A DNA stretch of 64,000 nucleotides, from NCBI RefSeq assembly GCF_012070395.1, contig NZ_JAAFYS010000002.1:806001-870000 (forward strand), given 5' to 3'. The position numbers and the translations under genes were made by a program. Source of the DNA: Pseudoroseicyclus tamaricis (GTDB lineage Bacteria; Pseudomonadota; Alphaproteobacteria; Rhodobacterales; Rhodobacteraceae). This document shows, one piece after another, positions 25,452-33,133 of this stretch. The notes under the pieces are model-generated. The model was not told where the DNA came from. It saw nothing but the letters and a program-made list of their open reading frames with translations, and searched no databases. Positions within the stretch are counted from its first letter, which is position 1; each line of letters starts with the position of its first letter.

Positions 25452-26003
25452 ATGAGCACCGGACAACCGACACCGCTGATCCCGAGCGACGAGGGCGACA
25501 AGAAGGGGCTGGAGCTTGGCCGCGCCCAGGGCGAGGCGCTCACCCGCACGCTTCAGCACATGACCGACGAGATCGCCCATGACGGGCGCGAGGTTACGCA
25601 TGGCGAGTACCTCGTCGCCTATGCCGTGGAAGAGGCCGAGGGCATGTACGTGCCCGGCGACAACGGGCTGGAATGGCAGCCGCCGCAGGACGAGAACGCC
25701 CATATCGAGGTCGCCGTCCGCGACCCGGCCGACGGCCGCCTGATCCCCGGGCTGACCATCGAGGCGACGCTCACCGCGCCAGACGGCAGCGACGCCGGCA
25801 CCCACGAGCTGCCGCTTCTGTGGCACCCCTACCTCTACCACTACGGCCGGAACTGGCGGGTCCCCGGCGACGGCGCCTACACGCTGCGCGTGCGCTTCGA
25901 CGCGCCGACCTTCATGCGCCACGACGAAAAGAACGGCCGCCGGTTCCTCGAGGGCGGCGACGTCACCTTCGAGAACGTTCAGATCAAGACCGGCCAGGAC
26001 TGA
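25452..26003 (+). CDS. P19/Tpd-like protein without signal peptide
   Basis: This 183-residue protein resembles the iron/copper-binding P19/Tpd family (PF10634) in its C-terminal half: LPLLWHPYLYHYGRNWRVPGDGAYTLRV, then a lone His in APTFMRHDEKNGRRFLEG. In periplasmic P19 proteins these blocks carry the metal-binding His and Met residues. The usual export signal is missing: the N-terminus (MSTGQPTPLIPSDEGDKK) is hydrophilic, so it should be cytoplasmic. No FTR1-type permease is adjacent. The ATG at 25452 follows a GAAAGGAA-type ribosome site. Function uncertain. Confidence 0.5.
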   Translation: MSTGQPTPLIPSDEGDKKGLELGRAQGEALTRTLQHMTDEIAHDGREVTHGEYLVAYAVEEAEGMYVPGDNGLEWQPPQDENAHIEVAVRDPADGRLIPGLTIEATLTAPDGSDAGTHELPLLWHPYLYHYGRNWRVPGDGAYTLRVRFDAPTFMRHDEKNGRRFLEGGDVTFENVQIKTGQD

Positions 26004-26066
26004 CCTGCGCTTCGCGTCCTCCCTCCGCCCGTTGGAGGGGGGCGCTTCGGGCTACGGGCCGGGCGC

Positions 26067-26513
26067 TCAGCCCTCCTGGCTCAGCCGCTCCGGCGAGACA
26101 CCCATGGCCTCCGCGATCCGCCGCATGTCCTCCTCCGTGACCCGCCGCTTCGGGCCGCGCAGCAGCAGACCCCAGTTGCCGGCGCGGCCCTGCGTCAGGT
26201 CGAGGACCTCCAGCAGCGGCCGGATGGGTGCGGGCCGGGCCTCCTCCAGATAGTCCACGTCGACTCGGAAGGGATTGAAATCCATCGCCTGCGCCGCCTT
26301 GTAGGGGGCCTCCGACGTCACCCGCCCCAGCGCCGTGAACGCCTGGACGGGCGCTCCCTCCCCTATTCCTTCGCGCGGCGAATAATAGGCGAGCCAATCG
26401 CCTTTCCGCAGCGCCTTCACCGCGTCGTGCCGGCCATGGCCCAGCTGCGCGAAGCCGCCCGCCACGCCGCCGCGGACATGCTCGGCCGAGGCGACGCCGA
26501 TCCAGCAGGTCAT
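26067..26513 (-). CDS. EVE domain protein (UPF0310)
   Basis: This 148-residue protein is an EVE domain (PUA-like fold, nucleic-acid or modified-base binding): MTCWIGVASAEHVRGGV, ALRKGDWLAYYSPREG, FTALGRVTSEAPYKA, and FNPFRVDVDYLEEARPAPIRPLL. The frame is open upstream, but the ATG at 26513 matches the family's start. It follows the VOC gene by 4 nt and is probably co-transcribed with it. Its role is unknown; EVE proteins are often linked to modified RNA or DNA. Confidence 0.85.
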   Translation of the reverse strand: MTCWIGVASAEHVRGGVAGGFAQLGHGRHDAVKALRKGDWLAYYSPREGIGEGAPVQAFTALGRVTSEAPYKAAQAMDFNPFRVDVDYLEEARPAPIRPLLEVLDLTQGRAGNWGLLLRGPKRRVTEEDMRRIAEAMGVSPERLSQEG

Positions 26514-26517
26514 GGCC

Positions 26518-26892
26518 TCAGTTCCCTCGGGCAGCGGTATGCGCCGTGATCGTGTAGCCGAAGGGGTCGACGAAGGCGAAGTAGCGCCCGAAGGGGCCGT
26601 CCTTCGGCGGAAAGCCGATTGTGACGCCCTCGGCCACCAGATGATCGTGCAGCGCGTCGGCATCGTCGCAGCCGAACCAGAGGGCGATACCGTGGCCAAG
26701 CGGCCGGGTGGCCTCCAGATCGACCAGCGGCTTGCGCAGGGCGAAGGGGATGGGCGTCGTCTCGAAAACCACCGCGTCCGGCGGGGAAGCGGGCGCTGGG
26801 GTGAGGCCGACGACGTCGGCGTAGAAGGCGCGGGCGGCATCGAGGTCGGCGACCTGAAGGCCGATGAAGTCGGGTCCGATAAGACGGGGCAT
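26518..26892 (-). CDS. VOC family protein (glyoxalase/bleomycin-resistance fold)
   Basis: A 124-residue vicinal-oxygen-chelate protein with paired beta-alpha-beta-beta-beta modules: FIGLQVADLDAARAFYADVVGL and the second half ending GRYFAFVDPFGYTITAHTA. The reaction cannot be inferred. It is divergent from a MarR regulator across an 80-nt gap with a perfect operator-like palindrome, so it is likely repressed by that regulator. Confidence 0.8.
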   Translation of the reverse strand: MPRLIGPDFIGLQVADLDAARAFYADVVGLTPAPASPPDAVVFETTPIPFALRKPLVDLEATRPLGHGIALWFGCDDADALHDHLVAEGVTIGFPPKDGPFGRYFAFVDPFGYTITAHTAARGN

Positions 26893-26922
26893 AGCGATTG
26901 TCTTTCTGGGGCTGGAGAGATA

Positions 26923-26940
26923 ATGTCAGGGGGCTGACAT
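26923..26940. promoter_or_regulatory. MarR-type operator palindrome
   Basis: A perfect inverted repeat ATGTCAG-GGGG-CTGACAT lies midway between the divergent VOC and MarR genes, with a related ATGTAAGC-type half-site just downstream. Size and position fit a MarR dimer site controlling both genes. Confidence 0.65.
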
Positions 26941-26972
26941 AATGTAAGCCTGCTGATATTGAAAGAGCGAAG

Positions 26973-27407
26973 ATGCTCCCCTCCGCCGAAACTCCGCCCT
27001 TCGCCCCCCACGAGACGCTGGGCTACGCGCTGAAACGGGCGCACCATGCCCTCCGCCTGCACATGGACGGGCAGCTGAAGAGCCTCGGCTTGACGGCGCC
27101 GCAGTACAACGTCCTCAGCAGCCTCGAGGCGGAGCCCGGCGCCTCCAACGCCCGGCTGGCGCGGCGCGCCTTCGTGACGCCGCAGACCATGCAGGCGATG
27201 CTGGTGAAGCTGGAGCGGGCGGGCCTCATCGCGCGCACGCCCGACGACGAGCATGGGCGCATCCAGCGGACCGAGCTGACGGATGCCGGACGCGCGACGC
27301 TGGCGGAGGCCCATCGGGCCGTCATGGAGACGGAGCGCCGGGCCCAGGCCGCGGCCTCCCCGGACGCGGCGGCGATGCTCCTACGGATCGCCGCCGCGTT
27401 GTCATAG
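26973..27407 (+). CDS. MarR family transcriptional regulator
   Basis: This 144-residue protein has the MarR winged-helix layout: LGYALKRAHHALRLHMDGQL (dimer helix), LTAPQYNVLSSLEAEPGASNARLARRAFVTPQTMQAMLVKLERAGLIAR (helix-turn-helix, residues ~37-85) and the beta-wing DDEHGRIQRTELTDAGR. It is divergent from the VOC protein and probably autoregulated through the palindrome at 26923-26940. Effector unknown. Confidence 0.88.
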   Translation: MLPSAETPPFAPHETLGYALKRAHHALRLHMDGQLKSLGLTAPQYNVLSSLEAEPGASNARLARRAFVTPQTMQAMLVKLERAGLIARTPDDEHGRIQRTELTDAGRATLAEAHRAVMETERRAQAAASPDAAAMLLRIAAALS

Positions 27408-27528
27408 GAGCGGTCGGCCTTGCAGCTTTCGGCTTTCCGCACGCTGGAAAGAACCTGGCTCGACCGCGCCGCCGCCCCGCACCCAAACAAAGTTCGTCTT
27501 GGCACTGTCATATCCGGCGTGTAAGATT

Positions 27529-27549
27529 TCCCGAAAGAAGTCTTCGGGA
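27529..27549 (+). promoter_or_regulatory. Inverted repeat just upstream of the DegT aminotransferase
   Basis: TCCCGAA and TTCGGGA, 7 nt apart, form a perfect 7-bp stem ending 8 nt before the ATG at 27558. Its right arm occupies the ribosome-binding position, so it could damp translation as a hairpin or serve as an operator. Confidence 0.4.
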
Positions 27550-27557
27550 TTGCTGAA

Positions 27558-28766
27558 ATGACCAGAACCGAGCAGATCGACGTCTACTCCGCCGAGCCCA
27601 TCCCCGCCGCCGCCCGGGACGAGATCGAACGGCTGCTGCAGTCGGCAGACCTCTTCCGCTACACCGCCAAGGAGAACGCGCCGGTCACGCTGCTGGAGCG
27701 GGAGTTCGCGCAGATGCTGGGGGCGCGCTACGCGCTCGCCGTCTCGTCCTGCTCGGCCGCACTGTTCCTGTCGCTGGAGGCGCTGGAGCTGCCGAAGGGC
27801 TCGCGGGTGCTGATCCCCGCCTTCACCTTCGCCGCCGTCCCCTCCTCCATCGTCCATGCCGGGATGGTGCCGGTGCTCGTCGAGTGCGGCGCCAACTACC
27901 GGATCGACATGGCCGATTTCGCCCGCAAGCTGCCGGGTGCGGATGCCGTCATCATCTCCCACATGCGCGGGCACACCTCGGACATGGACGCCATCATGGC
28001 GCAATGCGAGGCCGCCGGCGTGCCGGTGATCGAGGATGCCGCCCACTCGCTCGGCACCACCTGGGCCGGGCGGAACATCGGCACGATCGGCAAGGTCGGC
28101 TGCTTCTCCTTCCAGAGCTACAAGCTGCTCAACGCCGGTGAGGGTGGCATCCTCGTCACCGACGATGCGGAGATCATCGCCCGCGCCGTCATCATGTCCG
28201 GCGCCTACGAGCATGCCTGGCGCAAGCATGACCGCGACGAGGCGCTCGATGCGGCGCTGGCCCGCTGGCAGAACCGCCTGCCGCTCTACAACCTGCGGCT
28301 CAACAACCTCTCCGCCACGCTGATCCGCGCCCAGCTGCCCGAGCTGCCGCGCCGCGTGCGCGACGGGCGGCGCAACCATGACCTCGTGGCGGGGCTGCTG
28401 AACGCCTCGCCCTGGCTGGACGTGCCGGACCCGCTGGCGAGCGAGGAGCGGGCGCCCGATTCCATCCAGTTCAACCTCGTGGGGATGGACGGCGACGAGG
28501 CCCGCGCCTTCGCCGCGGCCGCCGCCGCGCGGCACGTCGCCATTCAGATCTTCGGGCTGTCGACGGACAATGCCCGCGCCTTCTGGAACTGGCAGTTCCT
28601 CCCCGAGGATCCCGGCCCCCTGCCCGGCACCCGCGCCATGCTCATGTCCGCCTGCGACATGCGCCTGCCCGCGCGTCTGACGGAGGAGGAGTGCCGCGCC
28701 ATCGCCGCCGCCGTCGTCGAGGCGGTGGACGAGGTGATGGCGGAACGGCGGGCTTACGGAACCTGA
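27558..28766 (+). CDS. DegT/DnrJ/EryC1/StrS family aminotransferase
   Basis: This 402-residue PLP enzyme has the family signatures: LGARYALAVSSCSAALFLSLEAL (N-terminal PLP pocket), EDAAHSLGTTWAGRNIGTIGKVGCFSFQSYKLLNAGEGG with the Schiff-base lysine in SYKLLNAGEGG, and a C-terminal small domain. Such enzymes usually transaminate keto-sugars for surface glycans or antibiotics, but no sugar gene is adjacent here, so the substrate is open. A hairpin covers the region just before its start. Confidence 0.82.
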   Translation: MTRTEQIDVYSAEPIPAAARDEIERLLQSADLFRYTAKENAPVTLLEREFAQMLGARYALAVSSCSAALFLSLEALELPKGSRVLIPAFTFAAVPSSIVHAGMVPVLVECGANYRIDMADFARKLPGADAVIISHMRGHTSDMDAIMAQCEAAGVPVIEDAAHSLGTTWAGRNIGTIGKVGCFSFQSYKLLNAGEGGILVTDDAEIIARAVIMSGAYEHAWRKHDRDEALDAALARWQNRLPLYNLRLNNLSATLIRAQLPELPRRVRDGRRNHDLVAGLLNASPWLDVPDPLASEERAPDSIQFNLVGMDGDEARAFAAAAAARHVAIQIFGLSTDNARAFWNWQFLPEDPGPLPGTRAMLMSACDMRLPARLTEEECRAIAAAVVEAVDEVMAERRAYGT

Positions 28767-28796
28767 GGCCGGGCCTGAGCGCCGGTTGAGGGGACA

Positions 28797-28914
28797 GGAC
28801 CGGGGGTTTTCCACCCCGTCGCCATTGGGCTTGAACCAATGGCGCCACCAAATGGCGACCCCCCGGTTTCTTAGGAGCAAAGACAGGGGGGCGCGGGCTT
28901 CGCCCGGGCGCCCC
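28797..28914. terminator. Hairpin-rich gap between convergent genes
   Basis: The 152-nt gap between the DegT and LysR stops contains a perfect 9-bp stem CGCCATTGG / CCAATGGCG (28820-28844, 7-nt loop). It also has a competing GTCGCCATT / AATGGCGAC pair and a GC-rich stem at 28888-28914 with a 2-nt bulge. It probably ends transcription from both sides. The motif ACCCCCGG..TTT..ACAGGGGG recurs after phaZ (36448-36475). Confidence 0.5.
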
Positions 28915-28918
28915 TTCG

Positions 28919-29881
28919 CTATTCGCCGAGGACCTTGAGGCTGCCGTCGAGCCACGGGTGCTCCTTCACCGCCGGGCAAACGATGTACTCGGTCAGGAGC
29001 GGGCGGAGGCGGGCGGCCATGCTGGCGGTCATTTCGCCGAGGGCGCCGGAGCGAGCGATCAGCGAGATTGAGCGCGACAGGGGGGCGAAAGGCAGCGGGC
29101 GGAGTTCCACCGCCTCATGGAAGCGCTGGGCGGAGAGCCAGCCCATCGGCGTGAGGACCGTCCAGCCGGCGCCGGCGGCGACCATGGCCATGATGGCGTG
29201 GTAGCTGTCCATCTCGAACCGGTAGGGCACGAGCGCCCCCTCGCGGGCCAGATGGGCGGCAATGGTGCGCCCCATGTGATGGCGCGTTGTGTAGCGGATC
29301 ATCGGGCGGCGACGGAGAATCCGGGGCTCGGCCTCGGGGAAACCCTTCGGCACGGCGAGCACGAAGGGCTCCTCGAAGAGGGCGTGCTTCTCCATCCCCT
29401 CCCCCTCCGCGCCGGTGTCGGCGGCGACGATGACATCGAGGGCGCGGGCGTCGAGCAGGTCGTAGAGGCGGTGGGAGGCGCCCGTCTCCAAGAGGAACTG
29501 GCAGCGCTCCAACTCCTCCCCCATCGAGGCGAGGAGGCGGGGAGTCACGTCGGCATCGAAATCCTCGATCATGCCGAGGCGGAAGCGGGTGAGCGAGGTG
29601 AGCTGGCGGAGGCCCAGCTCCGCCCGCGCCTGGTCCGCCTCGTTGAGGATGGCGTTGGCGCGGCGCAGGAAGATGTCGCCCGCCGGCGTCAGCCGCACGG
29701 GCCGCGCTGCCCGGTCCAGCAGGCGCACGCCGATGGCGGCCTCGAGGTTGGTGAGCTGCTGAGAGACGGTGGCGGGCGAGGCGCCGAGCCGGCGCGCGGC
29801 GGCGGAGAGGGACTTCTCCTCGGCGGTCGCCACGAAGACCTCGATGCCCCAGAGGCTGATCCGCCCTTCCGATGCGCTCAC
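28919..29881 (-). CDS. LysR family transcriptional regulator
   Basis: The N-terminal helix-turn-helix is clear (IEVFVATAEEKSLSAAARRLGASPATVSQQLTNLEAAIGVRLLDR), followed by an effector-binding domain (LRFRLGMIEDFDADVTPRLL). The frame is open far upstream into the divergent gene, so the start is placed at GTG 29881, giving 320 residues. It is divergent from a class III aminotransferase, which it may regulate. No clean T-N11-A site was found in the 151-nt gap. Confidence 0.8.
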   Translation of the reverse strand: MSASEGRISLWGIEVFVATAEEKSLSAAARRLGASPATVSQQLTNLEAAIGVRLLDRAARPVRLTPAGDIFLRRANAILNEADQARAELGLRQLTSLTRFRLGMIEDFDADVTPRLLASMGEELERCQFLLETGASHRLYDLLDARALDVIVAADTGAEGEGMEKHALFEEPFVLAVPKGFPEAEPRILRRRPMIRYTTRHHMGRTIAAHLAREGALVPYRFEMDSYHAIMAMVAAGAGWTVLTPMGWLSAQRFHEAVELRPLPFAPLSRSISLIARSGALGEMTASMAARLRPLLTEYIVCPAVKEHPWLDGSLKVLGE

Positions 29882-30032
29882 GCCGCCGCCCCCGTTTCTC
29901 GCTGCCCCGCGGCGAAGGGTAGCTGCGCGGGACGGCCAAGGCCAGAGGACGCAGGCCCTCCCCCTTGCCCCCGATTGCGGAGAGCGGAGCGCAGGTCTAG
30001 CATCCGCCGGCAAACACTCAGAGGGGCCTGCC

Positions 30033-31400
30033 ATGCGCGAGACCAATCCGAACAGCTGGGAGGCGCGGGCCGACGCCCATTCCTTCTACGGCTTCACCGA
30101 CCTGCCCACCATCGCCGACCGCGGCGCCACCATCGTGACCTCGGGCCACGGCCCCTACATCACCGATGTTCATGGCCGCGATTACCTCGATGCGAACTCT
30201 GGCCTGTGGAACATGGTGCTCGGCTTCGACAACAAGGAACTCGCCGAGGCTGCCAAGGCGCAATACGATACGCTGCCCGGCTACCACGCCTTCTTCGGCC
30301 GCATGTCCGACCAGGCGGTGATGCTGAGCGAGAAGCTGATCGAGGTCTCGCCCTTCTCCGACGGCAAGGTGTTCTACACCAACTCCGGCTCCGAGGCGAA
30401 CGACACGCTGGTGAAGATGCTGTGGTTCCTCTGGGGCGCCGAGGGGCAGCCGCAGCGGCGCAAGATCATCACGCGCAAGAATGCCTATCACGGCGTGACG
30501 GCAGTAAGCGCCTCGATGACGGGCAAGCCCTACAACTCCGTCTTCGGCCTGCCGATGGACGGGTTCCTGCACCTCACCTGCCCGCATTACTGGCGCGAGG
30601 GCAAGGACGGCGAGAGCGAGGCGGAGTTCACCGCCCGCATGGGGCAGGAGCTGGAAGACATGATCGCCCGCGAAGGCGCCGACACCATCGCCGCCTTCGT
30701 CGCCGAGCCGGTGATGGGCGCGGGCGGGGTGATCCCGCCGTCGGAGGGCTACTTCCAGACGATCCAGCCGATCCTGCAGAAGCACGGCATCCCGCTCATC
30801 TCCGACGAGGTGATCTGCGGCTTCGGGCGCACGGGCAGCGACTGGGGCTGCCAGAGCTACGGCTTCATGCCGGACGCCATCATCTCCTCCAAGGTGCTGA
30901 CGGCCGGGCTCTTCCCGATGGGCGCCGTGATCCTCGGGCCGGAGCTGAGCGACCGGCTGACACGGGCCTCGGAGGCGATCGAGGAGTTTCCCCACGGCTT
31001 CACCGCCTCGGGCCACCCGGTGGGCTGCGCGATTGCGCTGAAGGCCATCGAGATGGTGATGAGCGACGAGATCAAGGGCAATATCGCCCGCCTGATCCCG
31101 CAGTTCGAGGCCGGGATGGCGCGACTGGCGGAGAAGAAGAACATTGGCGAATGGCGCGGCCGCGGCCTGATGGGCGCGCTGGAGGCGGTGCAGGACAAGG
31201 CGACGAAGACGCCGTTCCCCGGCAACCTCTCCGTCTCCGAGCGGATCGCCAATGCCTGCACCGACCAGGGTCTGATCTGCCGGCCGCTGGGCCAGAGCAT
31301 CGTGCTGGCGCCGCCGTTCATCCTGACGGACGAGCAACTGGCGGAGATGTTCGACAAGCTCGAAGCGGCGCTCGACAAGGTGTTTGCCGAAGTGGCGTGA
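30033..31400 (+). CDS. Class III (omega) aminotransferase
   Basis: This 455-residue PLP enzyme carries the class III motifs: NSGLWNMVLGFDNKELAEAA, VFYTNSGSEANDTLVKML, LISDEVICGFGRTGSDWGCQ, and the lysine block PDAIISSKVLTAGLFPMGAVI. HGFTASGHPVGCAIALKAIEMV is typical of pyruvate-dependent omega-transaminases acting on polyamines, taurine or amino acids. Exact substrate unknown. The ATG at 30033 follows GAGGGG 8 nt upstream. Divergent from the LysR gene; a dispersed repeat follows its stop. Confidence 0.85.
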   Translation: MRETNPNSWEARADAHSFYGFTDLPTIADRGATIVTSGHGPYITDVHGRDYLDANSGLWNMVLGFDNKELAEAAKAQYDTLPGYHAFFGRMSDQAVMLSEKLIEVSPFSDGKVFYTNSGSEANDTLVKMLWFLWGAEGQPQRRKIITRKNAYHGVTAVSASMTGKPYNSVFGLPMDGFLHLTCPHYWREGKDGESEAEFTARMGQELEDMIAREGADTIAAFVAEPVMGAGGVIPPSEGYFQTIQPILQKHGIPLISDEVICGFGRTGSDWGCQSYGFMPDAIISSKVLTAGLFPMGAVILGPELSDRLTRASEAIEEFPHGFTASGHPVGCAIALKAIEMVMSDEIKGNIARLIPQFEAGMARLAEKKNIGEWRGRGLMGALEAVQDKATKTPFPGNLSVSERIANACTDQGLICRPLGQSIVLAPPFILTDEQLAEMFDKLEAALDKVFAEVA

Positions 31401-31454
31401 CGCGGGGTGGCGGCGGGGCGCGCCTCGCCGCCGCCGTTTTTGCCCGGAAGTGTG

Positions 31455-31780
31455 CAACGCCCGGCACCGTTCGCCCGCCCGGTACGCGCCAAAGGCGCAG
31501 GGCGAGCGCCGGCCAGTCCCGCGGGCTGGCGCTCTGGCGGGGATGGGTGCTCCGCTCGGATCATGGAGGGGCTTGGCCGGCATAAAGCGCGCCGCTCTGG
31601 AAGTCGGAGCGCCACCCCACGGGCCGGCACTCGCCCTGCGCCTGCGGGTGGTGTGCCTGGCGGAGGACGGGAAGGTGGGTTGGAAACCCACCCTACGGAG
31701 GGGTCGGGCCTTCCGCCCACTTTCCGGCGGCATCGCGCGGGGCTGGCGTTCCGGCCCGTAGGGTGGGTTTTCGACCCACC
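31455..31780. repeat. Dispersed palindromic repeat, copy A
   Basis: The 439-nt gap between the convergent aminotransferase and phaR stops holds a large inverted repeat. The left arm at ~31493 (AGGCGCAGGGCGAGCGCC then GGCC) is mirrored by a right arm ending at ~31644 (GGCGCTCGCCCTGCGCCT-like, one or two mismatches). In between lie GCGGGCTGGCGCTC, GGCATAAAGCGC and GAGCGCCACCCCAC. It is followed by two copies of a GGTGGGTT-N3-AACCCACC hairpin (31674-31692; variant at 31762-31780). Related copies lie at 46.6, 48.8 and 49.1 kb. No ORF inside is convincing. Confidence 0.75.
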
Positions 31781-31839
31781 TTCCCCCGCCCTCGCAAGGA
31801 GCGGGCCATCACCCCTCAGGTACCGCGCAACGTCCTGCC

Positions 31840-32382
31840 CTACTGCCCCATCTTCGACAGCTTCTCCTGCAACTCGGCGAGCTGGCGCTTGATGTCGGTC
31901 AGGTCCTCGCCGCCCTTCTCCGCTGCGGGGCCGGAGGAGGCGCCGGGGACCATGCCGCCCACCGCTTTCAGCCACGCCTCCTGCTGGGCGCGCATCGCCT
32001 CGAAGCCGGGCATCTGCGCCATCGGGTTGGCGCGGGTCATCGTCTCCAGCATCTGGCTCTGCCCCTCGCGCAGCATCTCGAAGCTGGCGGCGAGGAACTG
32101 CGGCACCACCGACGACGCCTGGCTGGTATAGCTGCGCACGAGGTCCGTCAGCACATCCACCGGCAGGACGCTCTCGCCGCGGCTCTCATGCTCGGCGATA
32201 ATCTGCAAAAGGTACTGGCGCGTGAGGTCGTCACCCGATTTCAGGTCGACGATCTTCACCTCGCGCCCCTCGCGGATGAAGAGCGCGATATCCTCCAGCG
32301 TCACGTAATCGCTCGTCTCGGTGTTGTAGAGCCGGCGGCTGGCATATCGCTTGATCAAGAGCGGTTTCGCGTTGTCTGCCAT
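31840..32382 (-). CDS. phaR: Polyhydroxyalkanoate synthesis repressor PhaR
   Basis: PhaR binds DNA and nascent PHA granules and represses phasin and its own synthesis until polymer is present. The 180-residue protein has the PHB accumulation regulatory DNA-binding domain (LLIKRYASRRLYNTETSDYVTLEDIALFIREG, residues ~7-40) and the PHB-associated region (QYLLQIIAEHESRG). The start at 32382 has GGGGGAGGA 6 nt upstream and is preferred to the ATG 21 nt earlier. It lies downstream of the phasin on the same strand, separated by a strong terminator, so it should have its own promoter; TTGCGGTGCAG at 32406-32416 may be an autoregulatory site. Confidence 0.93.
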   Translation of the reverse strand: MADNAKPLLIKRYASRRLYNTETSDYVTLEDIALFIREGREVKIVDLKSGDDLTRQYLLQIIAEHESRGESVLPVDVLTDLVRSYTSQASSVVPQFLAASFEMLREGQSQMLETMTRANPMAQMPGFEAMRAQQEAWLKAVGGMVPGASSGPAAEKGGEDLTDIKRQLAELQEKLSKMGQ

Positions 32383-32443
32383 GGCCCGTCCTCCCCCTGA
32401 CATATTGCGGTGCAGAGAACCTTACGACGCCATGCAGAAAAAG

Positions 32444-32478
32444 AAAGAGCGAGCTGCACCGGCGGCAGCTCGCTCTTT
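32444..32478 (-). terminator. Rho-independent terminator after the phasin gene
   Basis: On the minus strand a perfect 14-bp stem (AAAGAGCGAGCTGC / GCAGCTCGCTCTTT) with a 7-nt loop is followed by CTTTTTCTG. It starts 54 nt after the phasin stop and isolates the phasin message from phaR. Confidence 0.9.
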
Positions 32479-32532
32479 CAAGGGTCACTCCTGCAGAGGT
32501 CGCGCGGCCCCGATCCCGGGGCCCGCAGACGC

Positions 32533-32982
32533 TCAGGCCGTGGCGTTCATCGCGGCCGAGGAGGCCTCGCCCTGCGCCTTGCGGGTGGCGGCGGCGGCCT
32601 CGTCCTGCATGTCCTTGCCGGCGGAGAGCATGAGCTCCAGCGTCTCTGTCTGGGCGGACTTGGCGATCTCGGCGAAGGCGGCCATGTGCTCGGCGGCACT
32701 CTCGGCGGAGGCGGAGGCGAAGGCCGTCATCGACTTGGCGTAGTCGGTCGGCTCGGTCTTCACCTTGGTGATGTCGGCCATCTTGGAGAGGGTGTCCTGC
32801 GTCCAGCGGGCGGAGAGATCTGTCGATTTCTGCGCCGCCTCGATCGCCACGGCCGACATGCGTTCGGCCAGGGCGGTCTGCGAGCGGAACATGTTTTCCA
32901 TCGCCTTGGTGTCGACGGGGAACATGGACATCATGTCCTTGAAGGCGGCGGTGTAATCGGGCGTGTTCGGCATGTAGGCCAT
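32533..32982 (-). CDS. phaP: Phasin family protein
   Basis: A 149-residue PHA granule coat protein. It is rich in Ala, Met and amphipathic helix (AAFKDMMSMFPVDTKAMENMF, SQTALAERMSAVAIEAAQKSTDL, FAEIAKSAQTETLELMLSAGKDMQ), as in phasin_2 proteins. The start ATG at 32982 has AGAGGA 8 nt upstream. Two CTGC-N3-GCAG sites lie ~80-115 nt upstream, so repression by PhaR is expected. Symbol assigned from family and context. Confidence 0.85.
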   Translation of the reverse strand: MAYMPNTPDYTAAFKDMMSMFPVDTKAMENMFRSQTALAERMSAVAIEAAQKSTDLSARWTQDTLSKMADITKVKTEPTDYAKSMTAFASASAESAAEHMAAFAEIAKSAQTETLELMLSAGKDMQDEAAAATRKAQGEASSAAMNATA

Positions 32983-33060
32983 CGGTGCAATCCTCTTAAA
33001 CTCAGTCCGGCGGGGCGGGCCGTTTCCGGCGCCCTCTCGCCAATGAGGAGAATATGGATG

Positions 33061-33097
33061 CTGCACTGCAGCAATTCAAGGTTTTTCTGCACTGCAG
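33061..33097. promoter_or_regulatory. Two PhaR binding sites upstream of the phasin
   Basis: CTGCACTGCAG occurs twice (33061-33071 and 33087-33097), 26 nt centre to centre. This is exactly the CTGC-N3-GCAG operator described for PhaR in Rhodobacter sphaeroides. Position in the phasin promoter region supports repression of phaP until granules titrate PhaR. Confidence 0.8.
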
Positions 33098-33133
33098 CGA
33101 AGGAAAGCTCCCCTAGCGTCACTTAACAACGGG

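Noticed and set aside
28797-28860. tRNA-like TTGAACCAATGG segment in the DegT-LysR gap
   Set aside because: It folds as a simple hairpin; no acceptor stem, D-arm or anticodon arm of a tRNA can be drawn around it.
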